A stretch of 64,000 bases of DNA from an uncultured Lachnospiraceae bacterium (lineage in GTDB: Bacteria > Bacillota > Clostridia > Lachnospirales > Lachnospiraceae), in the NCBI GenBank assembly GCA_910588125.1, contig CAJUPI010000001.1:1-64000 (forward strand). Reading direction: 5' to 3'. The notes beneath the pieces were generated by a model, which saw only the letters and a list, made by a program, of their open reading frames with translations, did not search any database and was not told the origin of the DNA. Of this stretch, positions 1-7,085 are shown one piece after another; positions within the stretch are counted from its first letter, which is position 1; every line of letters starts with the position of its first letter. The position numbers and the translations under genes were made by a program.

Positions 1-68
1 AATAGTATTAAGACCTTGGAGAGGGTCTATAAACACTACTACTTTATAATACGAGATGAGGTAAGAAC

Positions 69-665
69 ATGATTCCAATTACGCTGAATGAAAAAATCCG
101 AAAAGGTGTGGAAAGCTCTTTTCCGGTTTTGAGAGAGATGAAAAATCTCGAACTGAAAGAAAAAATTATCGATGCCTGGGCATATTCTCTTCAGATCAAT
201 GGTTATACAAAGGTAGAGGAAATGCCAGGATCCGGGATGCCGGAAGCCAGTGCATTGGGGGATCAGTCTATGCATATTAATGCAGTAGTTTATAATGCTT
301 TAAGTATTTATGATAATCTGTCCCGAGCCTATCAGATGGATCTGGGATTGGACAGAGAGCTTTTGTTGGCTTGTGCAGTCTGTCATGATATCGGAAAACC
401 CTATGAATACAATAAAGAGAATCGAACGCGATGGTCAAAGAACAAAAAGCAAACCGGGTTTCCCAATGTGAGACATCCTGCTTACGGTGCGTTTATTGCG
501 CTGACAGCAGAGCTACCGGAAGAGGTGGTACATGTGTGTGCTAATCATTCTCCGGAAGGCCGTTTTGTTACCAGAAGCGGCTATGCAACGATTGTTCATT
601 ATGCAGACGATGGTTCCTGGTTTTCTCTGGCCAGTTTATTGGATTTGGACATTCCGAAGTTATAG
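69..665 (+). CDS. HD-domain metal-dependent phosphohydrolase
   Basis: A 198-residue soluble protein of the HD superfamily, which hydrolyses phosphate esters such as nucleotides or cyclic nucleotides. The HD signature CHDIGKP lies near residue 114, with further metal-binding candidates in RHPAYGAF (about 135-142) and NHSPEG (about 160). An upstream His (SMHINAV, about 76) completes a plausible metal site. There is no signal peptide or membrane segment. The start ATG follows GAGGTAAGAAC. The gene sits directly before a cupin gene with a gap of about 50 bases. The substrate cannot be told from the sequence; the family is certain, the role unknown. Confidence 0.75.
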   Translation: MIPITLNEKIRKGVESSFPVLREMKNLELKEKIIDAWAYSLQINGYTKVEEMPGSGMPEASALGDQSMHINAVVYNALSIYDNLSRAYQMDLGLDRELLLACAVCHDIGKPYEYNKENRTRWSKNKKQTGFPNVRHPAYGAFIALTAELPEEVVHVCANHSPEGRFVTRSGYATIVHYADDGSWFSLASLLDLDIPKL

Positions 666-715
666 AGAAGGATCAGAGTTTACTTATCGGAATGTTTATA
701 AAAAAGGAGGAACGG

Positions 716-1117
716 GTGGTTAGAAAACAAAAAGAGGTTTTGGTGGAGAGAAAACCAAGTCCGTTTCATGGGAAAGGCGATATTACAGTTCGAAACCTGT
801 TAAACGGGCCGGAAGAGCTCGACTATAAAGGAAGAGTATTTGCGCACACGACGGTTTATCCGGGAGCTGCATTGGGATATCATGTTCATGAAAGGGAATC
901 GGAAACGTATTATATTTTGAGCGGACATGGTATGTTTAATGACAACGGGCATTTGGTTTTGGTGTCTGCCGGCGATGTGACATTTACCGGAGCAGGACAA
1001 GGTCATAGTATAGAGGCTCTGGGAGAAGAACCGGTAGAGATGATTGCTCTGATTCTTTATCACGGGGAAAACGAAAAAGAAAAAAAGGATATTGACAAAA
1101 ACCAAAAAAAGGATTAG
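716..1117 (+). CDS. Small cupin-domain protein
   Basis: A single-domain cupin of about 133 residues. The first cupin motif is visible in YHVHERESETYYILSGHG and the second in the stretch around GDVTFTGAGQGHSIEALG, giving the usual His/Glu metal ligands. Such small cupins bind a metal and a small ligand, often a sugar or carboxylate. I place the start at GTG 716 because GGAGG (706-710) lies five bases upstream; an ATG at 692 would put that Shine-Dalgarno inside the gene. The C-terminus is very Lys/Asp rich. The promoter for the downstream T-box leader is embedded in its last codons. Function is not assignable beyond the fold. Confidence 0.7.
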   Translation: MVRKQKEVLVERKPSPFHGKGDITVRNLLNGPEELDYKGRVFAHTTVYPGAALGYHVHERESETYYILSGHGMFNDNGHLVLVSAGDVTFTGAGQGHSIEALGEEPVEMIALILYHGENEKEKKDIDKNQKKD

Positions 1118-1120
1118 GAT
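1092..1120 (+). promoter_or_regulatory. Sigma-A-type promoter for the T-box/trpXYZ transcript
   Basis: A perfect -35 TTGACA (1092-1097), a 17-base spacer and a -10 TAGGAT (1115-1120). Transcription would begin near 1127, giving a leader that contains the whole T-box. The promoter overlaps the end of the cupin gene. Confidence 0.65.
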
Positions 1121-1126
1121 AATGGC

Positions 1127-1400
1127 TAATAGAATAAACCGTAGAAAAAGAGGAGTAAGCATCTTACGAAAATTACAGAGAGCCGTAGGCGGTGGAATTG
1201 CGGTATGGACGGATTTGCTGAATGGGCTTTTGAGGGTAGTTTTGAAATCCTGCAGGGAGAGTAGGAACTGACGGAAACCGCGACCGTTATCCTGCGGCGT
1301 ATATGTCAGTATACGAAAAAAGTGGGCTTTTTGCCAATTTGAGTGGTATCGCGGATTGAATTCGTCTCAAGTGCAGTTTTCTGCATTTGGGACTTTTTTA
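1127..1400 (+). ncRNA. T-box leader, probable tryptophan specifier
   Basis: The conserved T-box core GAGTGGTATCGCGG is present at 1341-1354; its TGGT would pair with the tRNA NCCA end. It is followed by a factor-independent terminator (1364-1397, arms GTCTCAAGTGCAG and CTGCATTTGGGAC, then a T run) that competes with the antiterminator. Upstream, the GAGAG element and a stem I region can be recognised. The likely specifier loop reads CTGAATGGGC, so codon UGG at 1223-1225 (Trp), which matches the TrpXYZ-type importer downstream. The class is secure; the specifier is inferred by eye from context and not from a folded model. Confidence 0.85.
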
Positions 1401-1528
1401 TTTTAATAGAAATTGCGTCCATTCGGGAAACCAAAAAAGCACATGCGCGTTTATTTTATGAAAAAATATCCAAACTAGTGTACTAGAAAGAAAGCGGGCA
1501 TTTTTCAATTGAGAAGGAGGAAACAATT

Positions 1529-2635
1529 ATGAAAAAAGGTATGACGAGGATTTTGGCGATGGCCATGGCAGTAAGCATGATGGCAGGATGTTCCTCAGGA
1601 AAGCCAACAGAGACGGCGGCAGATACCAAAGAGGCGGCTGCTAATACAGCGGAAGATACAACGGCTGCAGGCGATACGAATGAATCTGCGACAGAAAAGG
1701 CTGAGATGACAACAGAGGAAGCCTACACCATCGGCATTGGCCAGTTTGCAGAGCATGGATCGCTTGATAACTGCCGGGAGGGCTTTTTAAAAGGGCTGGC
1801 TGAGGAAGGCATTGTGGAAGGACAGAATCTCACGGTTCTGTATGAAAATGCACAGACAGACGGCGGGACAGCCAGTCAGATTATGGCGAATTTTCTGGCT
1901 AAAGATGTCGATATGATCTGTGCGATTGCCACCCCGATAGCACAGAGCGCGTATAGTGCGGCGAGAGATACCAAGATTCCGGTCATCTATACGGCAGTGA
2001 CCGATCCGGTGCTGGCAGAGCTGGCCGGAGAGGATGGGACACCGGTGGGAGAGATCACGGGAACCAGCGATAAATTGCCGGTGAAGGAGCAGTTGGAAAT
2101 GATCCGCACCTTGCTGCCGGATGCCAAGACGATCGGTATTTTGTACAGCACCAGTGAGATCAATTCGGCTTCTACCATTGAGGAATATAAAGCAGCAGCT
2201 CCCCAGTATGGCTTTGAGATTGTGGAGAGTGGTATCTCCGGCACAGCGGATATTCCTCTGGCAACGGACAATCTGCTGGAAAAGGTGGATTGCCTGAATA
2301 ACCTGACTGACAATACGGTAGTCAGTGTGTTGCCGATGATTCTGGACAAAGCGGCCAAAAAGAATATCCCGGTATTTGGCAGTGAGATTGAACAGGTAAA
2401 GATTGGTTGCCTGGCCACGATGGGACTGGATTATGTGTCTTTGGGCGCCCAGACCGGACGGATGGCGGCCCAGGTGCTGAAGGGAGAGAAAAAGGCCAGT
2501 GAGATGAAATTTGAGGTAATCACGGAAGCGTCATTTTATGGCAACACCAAGGTAGCGGAGAATCTGGGGCTGACGATTCCTAGGGAGCTGTCGGATACAG
2601 CGACAGAATTGTTTGATGAAATTGTTACAGAGTAA
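1529..2635 (+). CDS. trpX: ABC transporter substrate-binding lipoprotein, TrpX-like
   Basis: A 368-residue extracellular lipoprotein of the ABC_sub_bind family (PF04392). The N-terminus is a lipoprotein signal with lipobox MMAGC (Cys 21), followed by an Ala/Thr/Glu-rich linker to about residue 65 and then two Rossmann-like lobes starting at YTIGIGQFAEHGSLD. The ATG follows GAAGGAGGAAAC. It is the first gene after the T-box leader and is followed by permease and ATPase genes. TrpX proteins of this family are known in Firmicutes as tryptophan importers under Trp T-box control; the tryptophan substrate here is inferred from that leader. Other members bind tyrosine or different small solutes. Confidence 0.8.
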   Translation: MKKGMTRILAMAMAVSMMAGCSSGKPTETAADTKEAAANTAEDTTAAGDTNESATEKAEMTTEEAYTIGIGQFAEHGSLDNCREGFLKGLAEEGIVEGQNLTVLYENAQTDGGTASQIMANFLAKDVDMICAIATPIAQSAYSAARDTKIPVIYTAVTDPVLAELAGEDGTPVGEITGTSDKLPVKEQLEMIRTLLPDAKTIGILYSTSEINSASTIEEYKAAAPQYGFEIVESGISGTADIPLATDNLLEKVDCLNNLTDNTVVSVLPMILDKAAKKNIPVFGSEIEQVKIGCLATMGLDYVSLGAQTGRMAAQVLKGEKKASEMKFEVITEASFYGNTKVAENLGLTIPRELSDTATELFDEIVTE

Positions 2636-2717
2636 GTAGAAAAAGATCTTTAAAATAACCGGTGTTGCTTGTCAAAACAGTTACTCTCGGAAAACAGATT
2701 AAAAAACGGAGGAAGTT

Positions 2718-3650
2718 ATGTCGATTATCATTGGAATATTGGAAGAGGGGCTGATATATGCTATCCTGGCCTTAGGAGTCTATATTACCTATAAAATATT
2801 GGATTTTCCGGATTTGTCGGTGGATGGTACGTTCCCGCTGGGAGCAGCAGTCACTGCTATGCTGATTTTAAAGGACGTTCCTCCGGTGCTAACCTTGCTG
2901 CTGGCATTTTTGGCTGGCGCGTTGGCCGGATGTATAACAGGATTTATCCATGTAAAACTGCGGGTGCGGGATCTCTTGTCCGGAATTATCATGATGACGG
3001 CATTATATTCGGTGAACCTGCGGATTGCAGGAAAAGCAAACCTGCCGATTTTCAGCAAGGAAACAATTTTTGATAATCCTTTGCTGCAGCAGTTGTTCCC
3101 GGAAGCATTAAAGCCATATCGGGTGACCTTGATTTTGCTGCTGATCACTGTGATCTGTAAGATTTTGCTGGATCAGTATCTGAATACCCGTTCCGGTTAT
3201 CTGCTGCGGGCTGTGGGAGATAATGACGGGCTGGTTACTTCTCTGGCAAAAGACAAAGGGCTTGTCAAACTGGTAGGGCTGGCGATCGCCAATGGTTTTG
3301 TTGCCTTGGCCGGATGCGTCTACTGTCAACAAAAGGGGTTTTTTGAGATTAGCACCGGTACGGGAGCGATCGTGATCGGATTGGCAAATGTGATCATCGG
3401 AACCAAGCTGTTTAAAAACCTGCGGTTGCCCGGACGGGATGCTGCCGCGGAGGGCGGTGCAAAGCGCCAGCGGGGAATGAAAGCCACGACAGCCGTGATT
3501 CTGGGTTCTTTAGTATATCGTGGCTGTGTGGCATTGGCAATTTCCCTGGGAATGGCAGCGTCAGATCTGAAGCTGGTGACTTCAGTATTATTCCTCATCA
3601 TTCTGGTGATGAGCAACCGGAAAGGAAAGAAGGTGGTCTCCCATGCTTGA
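2718..3650 (+). CDS. trpY: ABC transporter permease, TrpY-like
   Basis: A 310-residue inner-membrane permease of the BPD_transp_2 (LivH/LivM-like) fold, with about eight hydrophobic segments from residue 5 (GILEEGLIYAILALGVYITY) to the C-terminus (LVTSVLFLIILVMS). The motif DFPDLSVDGTFPLGAAV near residue 35 is typical of permeases partnered with ABC_sub_bind lipoproteins. The ATG follows AACGGAGGAAGTT. It overlaps trpZ by eight bases, so the two are translationally coupled. It forms the channel for the substrate delivered by TrpX. Confidence 0.8.
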   Translation: MSIIIGILEEGLIYAILALGVYITYKILDFPDLSVDGTFPLGAAVTAMLILKDVPPVLTLLLAFLAGALAGCITGFIHVKLRVRDLLSGIIMMTALYSVNLRIAGKANLPIFSKETIFDNPLLQQLFPEALKPYRVTLILLLITVICKILLDQYLNTRSGYLLRAVGDNDGLVTSLAKDKGLVKLVGLAIANGFVALAGCVYCQQKGFFEISTGTGAIVIGLANVIIGTKLFKNLRLPGRDAAAEGGAKRQRGMKATTAVILGSLVYRGCVALAISLGMAASDLKLVTSVLFLIILVMSNRKGKKVVSHA

Positions 3651-4416
3651 ACTGAATCATATTCAGAAATACTATAATGCAGGAACCGTACACGAAATGT
3701 GTATGTTTAACGATTTTTCGATGAAAATTGCGGAAGGGGAGTTTGTCTCCGTAGTTGGCAGCAACGGTTCCGGAAAAACGTCTTTGCTGAATATTATCTG
3801 TGGCAGTATTCCGCTGGATTCTGGCAATATCTGTATCAATGGCGTGGATATCACGCACATGCCGGAATACCGCCGCCAGCGTCGGATTGGCCGTGTCTAT
3901 CAGAATCCGGCCATGGGTACTTGTCCCAGTATGACAATTCTGGAAAACATGTCTCTGGCGGACAATAAAGGAAAGCCTTTTAATCTGCGGCGGGGAACCG
4001 ATAAAAGAAGGATTGACTTTTACCGCGAGCAGCTTCGGTTTCTCGGGCTGGGCCTGGAGGATAAGCTATATGTAAAGGTAGGGGTGCTTTCCGGCGGACA
4101 GCGGCAGGCGATGGCTCTTTTGATGTCTACCATGACAGATATCGAGTTTTTAATTTTGGATGAACACACGGCGGCGCTGGATCCGAAGACGGCAGAGACG
4201 ATCATGGAGCTGACTGGCAAAGTGGTGCGGGAGAAGAACTTGACCACCATCATGGTGACGCATAATCTCCGCTATGCGGTGGAATACGGCAACCGTCTGG
4301 TGATGATGCACCAGGGGCAGGCAATCCTGGATGAAAAGGGAGAGGCGAAAGCTGCCATTCGGATAGAAGATATTCTGGATAAGTTTAATGAAATTAGCAT
4401 TGAATGTGGCAATTGA
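3643..4416 (+). CDS. trpZ: ABC transporter ATP-binding protein, TrpZ-like
   Basis: A 257-residue cytoplasmic ATPase. Walker A is GSNGSGKTS (about residue 39-47), the signature is LSGGQRQAM (about 148-156), Walker B is EFLILDEHTAALD (about 167-179), and the switch His is in MVTHN (about 206-210). The Q-loop lies in RVYQNPAMGTCPSMT. It energises the TrpXY importer. Its start overlaps the end of trpY. The stop codon is followed within about 12 bases by a long hairpin repeat that probably also ends the transcript. Confidence 0.85.
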   Translation: MLELNHIQKYYNAGTVHEMCMFNDFSMKIAEGEFVSVVGSNGSGKTSLLNIICGSIPLDSGNICINGVDITHMPEYRRQRRIGRVYQNPAMGTCPSMTILENMSLADNKGKPFNLRRGTDKRRIDFYREQLRFLGLGLEDKLYVKVGVLSGGQRQAMALLMSTMTDIEFLILDEHTAALDPKTAETIMELTGKVVREKNLTTIMVTHNLRYAVEYGNRLVMMHQGQAILDEKGEAKAAIRIEDILDKFNEISIECGN

Positions 4417-4427
4417 TGTTTTTAAGA

Positions 4428-4605
4428 GGTACGCCATGGAAAAAGGAGCGGAAAGAGACGGGAAATGGTCTGCCGTTTTTCTGGTTTCGGGATCAAGAAT
4501 TCCTGCAAAGTCAAAAGCGGCAGACCATTTCCCGTCTCTTTCCGCTCCTTTTTTCATGGCTAAGTATTCTCAGAGCTAAACTTCATGGCATTGGCCAGGA
4601 ACCTG
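4428..4605 (+). repeat. Long hairpin repeat, copy A (MITE-like)
   Basis: Two 43-base arms (4433-4475 and 4518-4560) are inverted complements with a single mismatch and enclose a loop of about 42 bases. The element begins with GGTACGCC and ends with a conserved tail (CTAAGTATTCTCAGAGCTAAACTT is split here as CTAAGTATTCT plus CAGAGCTAAACTT). A second copy lies at 9933-10175 with the same ends and tail but a different inner part. There is no transposase gene. It lies right after trpZ and may act as a terminator or RNA stabiliser there. Confidence 0.8.
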
Positions 4606-4623
4606 TTTTTTAGATTCCCAGCT

Positions 4624-4899
4624 CTATAATTCTGCCCATGCGCTTCTATCAGCTTTCAGCTGTTTGACTTCCTCAAGAGAAAGTCCTGAAATATTAACGA
4701 TTTCCTCCTTGCTCTCTTTGAAAAATCTCACCCTGTTCGCCAGTGTCCCATAGTACATATCTGCTGCGTCTGTGCAGGAGAAGTCATGCATTAACTTCCC
4801 GATTGGTGTATCGCTGCGATAAGCGCCATTTACGTACAGTATGTGCGAACCGTCCTTAAAGCTTTCCCCGGTTCCTAAGAAGCACCGCGCAATTGGATA
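4624..4899 (-). pseudogene. Remnant of an Rpn/PD-(D/E)XK nuclease family gene (C-terminal part only)
   Basis: On the minus strand an open stretch of 91 codons ends at TAG 4624-4626. It reads in part GTGESFKDGSHILYVNG, then PIGKLMHDFSCTDAADMYYG and LANRVRFFKESKEE. This is the characteristic C-terminal segment of the Rpn/PDDEXK_2 transposase-like family. It has no start codon or ribosome binding site, and an in-frame stop (4900-4902) closes it upstream; the catalytic N-terminal half is missing. It is therefore a decayed fragment, lying between hairpin repeat copy A and the topoisomerase promoter. Confidence 0.7.
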
Positions 4900-5016
4900 T
4901 TAAGAAGTCATTTAGAGCATATATCACCTGAAACGGGAAAAAATCCCGGCTGGCAGGAAGGCGCTCCCTCTCATTGATCTCGGACGTACCCTCCACGGAA
5001 CAGTTTTTCCACTATT

Positions 5017-5030
5017 CGAAAGTAAGTTCG
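5017..5030 (+). promoter_or_regulatory. LexA/SOS-box-like site
   Basis: CGAAAGTAAGTTCG matches the Gram-positive SOS box CGAACnnnnGTTCG at nine of ten conserved positions. It ends ten bases before the -35 element of the topoisomerase promoter. LexA control of topoisomerase IV genes is reported in some Firmicutes, so the position makes sense, but a 14-base match can occur by chance. Confidence 0.45.
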
Positions 5031-5039
5031 ATAAATCAC

Positions 5040-5069
5040 TTGCATTTTTCCCCTCTTTTTGTGTATAAT
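5040..5069 (+). promoter_or_regulatory. Sigma-A-type promoter of the parE-parC operon
   Basis: -35 TTGCAT (5040-5045), an 18-base spacer, and a consensus -10 TATAAT (5064-5069). The expected leader of about 70 bases ends in GGGAGG (5133-5138) and ATG 5145. Confidence 0.65.
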
Positions 5070-5144
5070 GGGAACATGTGCCTTCTGGCTGGTGAGAAGG
5101 AAGGCCAAACAGGTTTGGATTCTGAACGGATAGGGAGGAATATC

Positions 5145-7064
5145 ATGGCTAAGACACAATATAATGCGGACAGCATCACAGTCTTAGAAGGGCTGGAAGC
5201 GGTTCGGAAACGGCCGGGTATGTACATAGGAGGGGTGGGCACCAAAGGGCTGAACCATCTGATTTATGAGATTGTGGACAATGCGGTAGATGAACATCTG
5301 GCCGGATATTGTGACAAGATCCAGGTGATTTTGGAGGCGGACGGTTCCTGTACCGTGAAGGATAGCGGCCGCGGTATCCCGGTAGAGATGCACAAGAAGG
5401 GCATGTCTGCGGCGCGAATTGTATTTTCGACTCTACATGCCGGAGGAAAGTTTGACAATGAGGCATACAAGACCAGTGGCGGGCTGCATGGAGTAGGTTC
5501 TTCGGTGGTCAATGCATTGTCGGCTCATATGGACATCCGGATTTACCGGGGAGGCCAGATTCATCATGATGCTTATGAAAGAGGGCTGCCGGTCGTGGAA
5601 TTGAATGACGGGCTGCTGCCGGTCGTGGGGAAGACAAAGCAGACGGGAACGGAGATCAATTTTTTACCGGACGGTGAGATCTTTGAGCGGACGCGATTTA
5701 AGGCGGATTGGCTGAAAAGCCGTCTGCATGAAACGGCATATCTGAATCCGGGGCTGACCATTTCCTATGAGAACCGACGTCAGGGAGAGGAGGAGACGGT
5801 ACTTTTCCATGAACCGGAGGGGTTAATGGCCTATGTCAAGGAGATAAACAATGGCAAGAATGCCATCCATGATCCTATCTATGTAAAAGACCGGCAGGAT
5901 GGGATCGAGGTAGAGCTGGCGATACAGTTCGTAGACACCTTTGAAGAGAACATTCTGGGTTTTTGTAACAATATTTTCACACAGGAGGGCGGCACACATC
6001 TGGTGGGCTTTAAGACCCGCTTTACCCAGATGATTAATTCCTATGCCAGGGAGCTGGGGCTTTTGAAGGACAAGGAACCGAATTTTACGGGGGCGGACAC
6101 GCGCAATGGCATGACGGCTATCGTCGCGGTCAAGCATCCGGATCCGATCTTTGAGGGGCAGACCAAGACCAAATTAGCAAGTGCGGATGCCACAAAAGCG
6201 GTGTTTGCAGTCAGCGGGGATCGGCTGCAGCATTATTTTGATCGCAATGTGGAGGTGCTTAAGGGTATCATTGCCTGTGCGGAGAAGTCGGCGAAGATCC
6301 GCAAGGCGGAGGAGAAGGCACGCACCAATATGCTGACCAAATCCAAGTTTTCCTTTGACAGTAATGGCAAGCTGGCAAACTGTGAGAGCCGGGAGGCAGA
6401 GAAATGTGAGATTTTTATCGTGGAGGGAGATTCGGCCGGCGGTTCCGCCAAGACAGCACGCAACCGGATGTACCAGGCAATCCTGCCAATCCGGGGAAAG
6501 ATTCTCAATGTCGAGAAGGCATCCATGGACAAAGTGCTGGCAAATGCAGAGATTAAGACAATGATCAATGCTTTTGGCTGCGGTTTTTCAGAAGGTTACG
6601 GCAACGATTTTGATTTGGCCAAGCTCCGTTACCACAAGATTATCCTGATGACGGATGCGGATGTGGATGGCAGCCATATCGATACGCTGCTTTTAACCTT
6701 TCTTTATCGGTTTATGCCGGATCTGATTTATAACGGGCATGTGTTTATCGCCATGCCGCCGCTTTATAAGGTGATCCCAAGCCGGGGGCAGGAGCAGTAT
6801 CTGTATGATGATAAAGAACTGGAGCGGTATCGGAAGAGCCACAGCGGGGAGTTCCGGCTGCAGAGATACAAAGGTTTGGGCGAGATGGATCCGGAGCAGC
6901 TGTGGGAGACAACGCTGGATCCGGAGCGGCGGGTGTTAAAGCGTGTGGAGATCGAAGATGCGCGTCTGGCCTCGGAGGTGACAGAAATGTTGATGGGCAG
7001 CGAAGTGCCGCCGCGGAGAAAGTTTATTCATGACCATGCGGATGAAGCAGAGATCGATGCGTAA
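5145..7064 (+). CDS. parE: Type IIA DNA topoisomerase subunit B (GyrB/ParE family, probably ParE)
   Basis: A 639-residue ATPase subunit. The GHKL ATP-binding motifs are visible as EIVDNAVDEHLAG, KDSGRGIPVEMH and GLHGVGSSVVNALS. The TOPRIM motifs are EGDSAGGSAK and DADVDGSHI, and the C-terminal RYKGLGEMDPEQLW is the family signature. The start is ATG 5145 after GGGAGG; the open frame extends upstream to 4974 but that part crosses the promoter. It pairs with the A subunit 21 bases downstream. It is not in a dnaA-recF context and its partner lacks a GyrA box, so topoisomerase IV is more likely than gyrase. Some pipelines would still label it gyrB. Confidence 0.85.
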   Translation: MAKTQYNADSITVLEGLEAVRKRPGMYIGGVGTKGLNHLIYEIVDNAVDEHLAGYCDKIQVILEADGSCTVKDSGRGIPVEMHKKGMSAARIVFSTLHAGGKFDNEAYKTSGGLHGVGSSVVNALSAHMDIRIYRGGQIHHDAYERGLPVVELNDGLLPVVGKTKQTGTEINFLPDGEIFERTRFKADWLKSRLHETAYLNPGLTISYENRRQGEEETVLFHEPEGLMAYVKEINNGKNAIHDPIYVKDRQDGIEVELAIQFVDTFEENILGFCNNIFTQEGGTHLVGFKTRFTQMINSYARELGLLKDKEPNFTGADTRNGMTAIVAVKHPDPIFEGQTKTKLASADATKAVFAVSGDRLQHYFDRNVEVLKGIIACAEKSAKIRKAEEKARTNMLTKSKFSFDSNGKLANCESREAEKCEIFIVEGDSAGGSAKTARNRMYQAILPIRGKILNVEKASMDKVLANAEIKTMINAFGCGFSEGYGNDFDLAKLRYHKIILMTDADVDGSHIDTLLLTFLYRFMPDLIYNGHVFIAMPPLYKVIPSRGQEQYLYDDKELERYRKSHSGEFRLQRYKGLGEMDPEQLWETTLDPERRVLKRVEIEDARLASEVTEMLMGSEVPPRRKFIHDHADEAEIDA

Positions 7065-7085
7065 AAAGATGAGGACGGAGAAGCT

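Noticed and set aside
4974..5144. 57-codon N-terminal extension of the topoisomerase B subunit
   Set aside because: It spans the LexA-like box and promoter, and the conserved protein starts at MAKTQYNADSI after GGGAGG.
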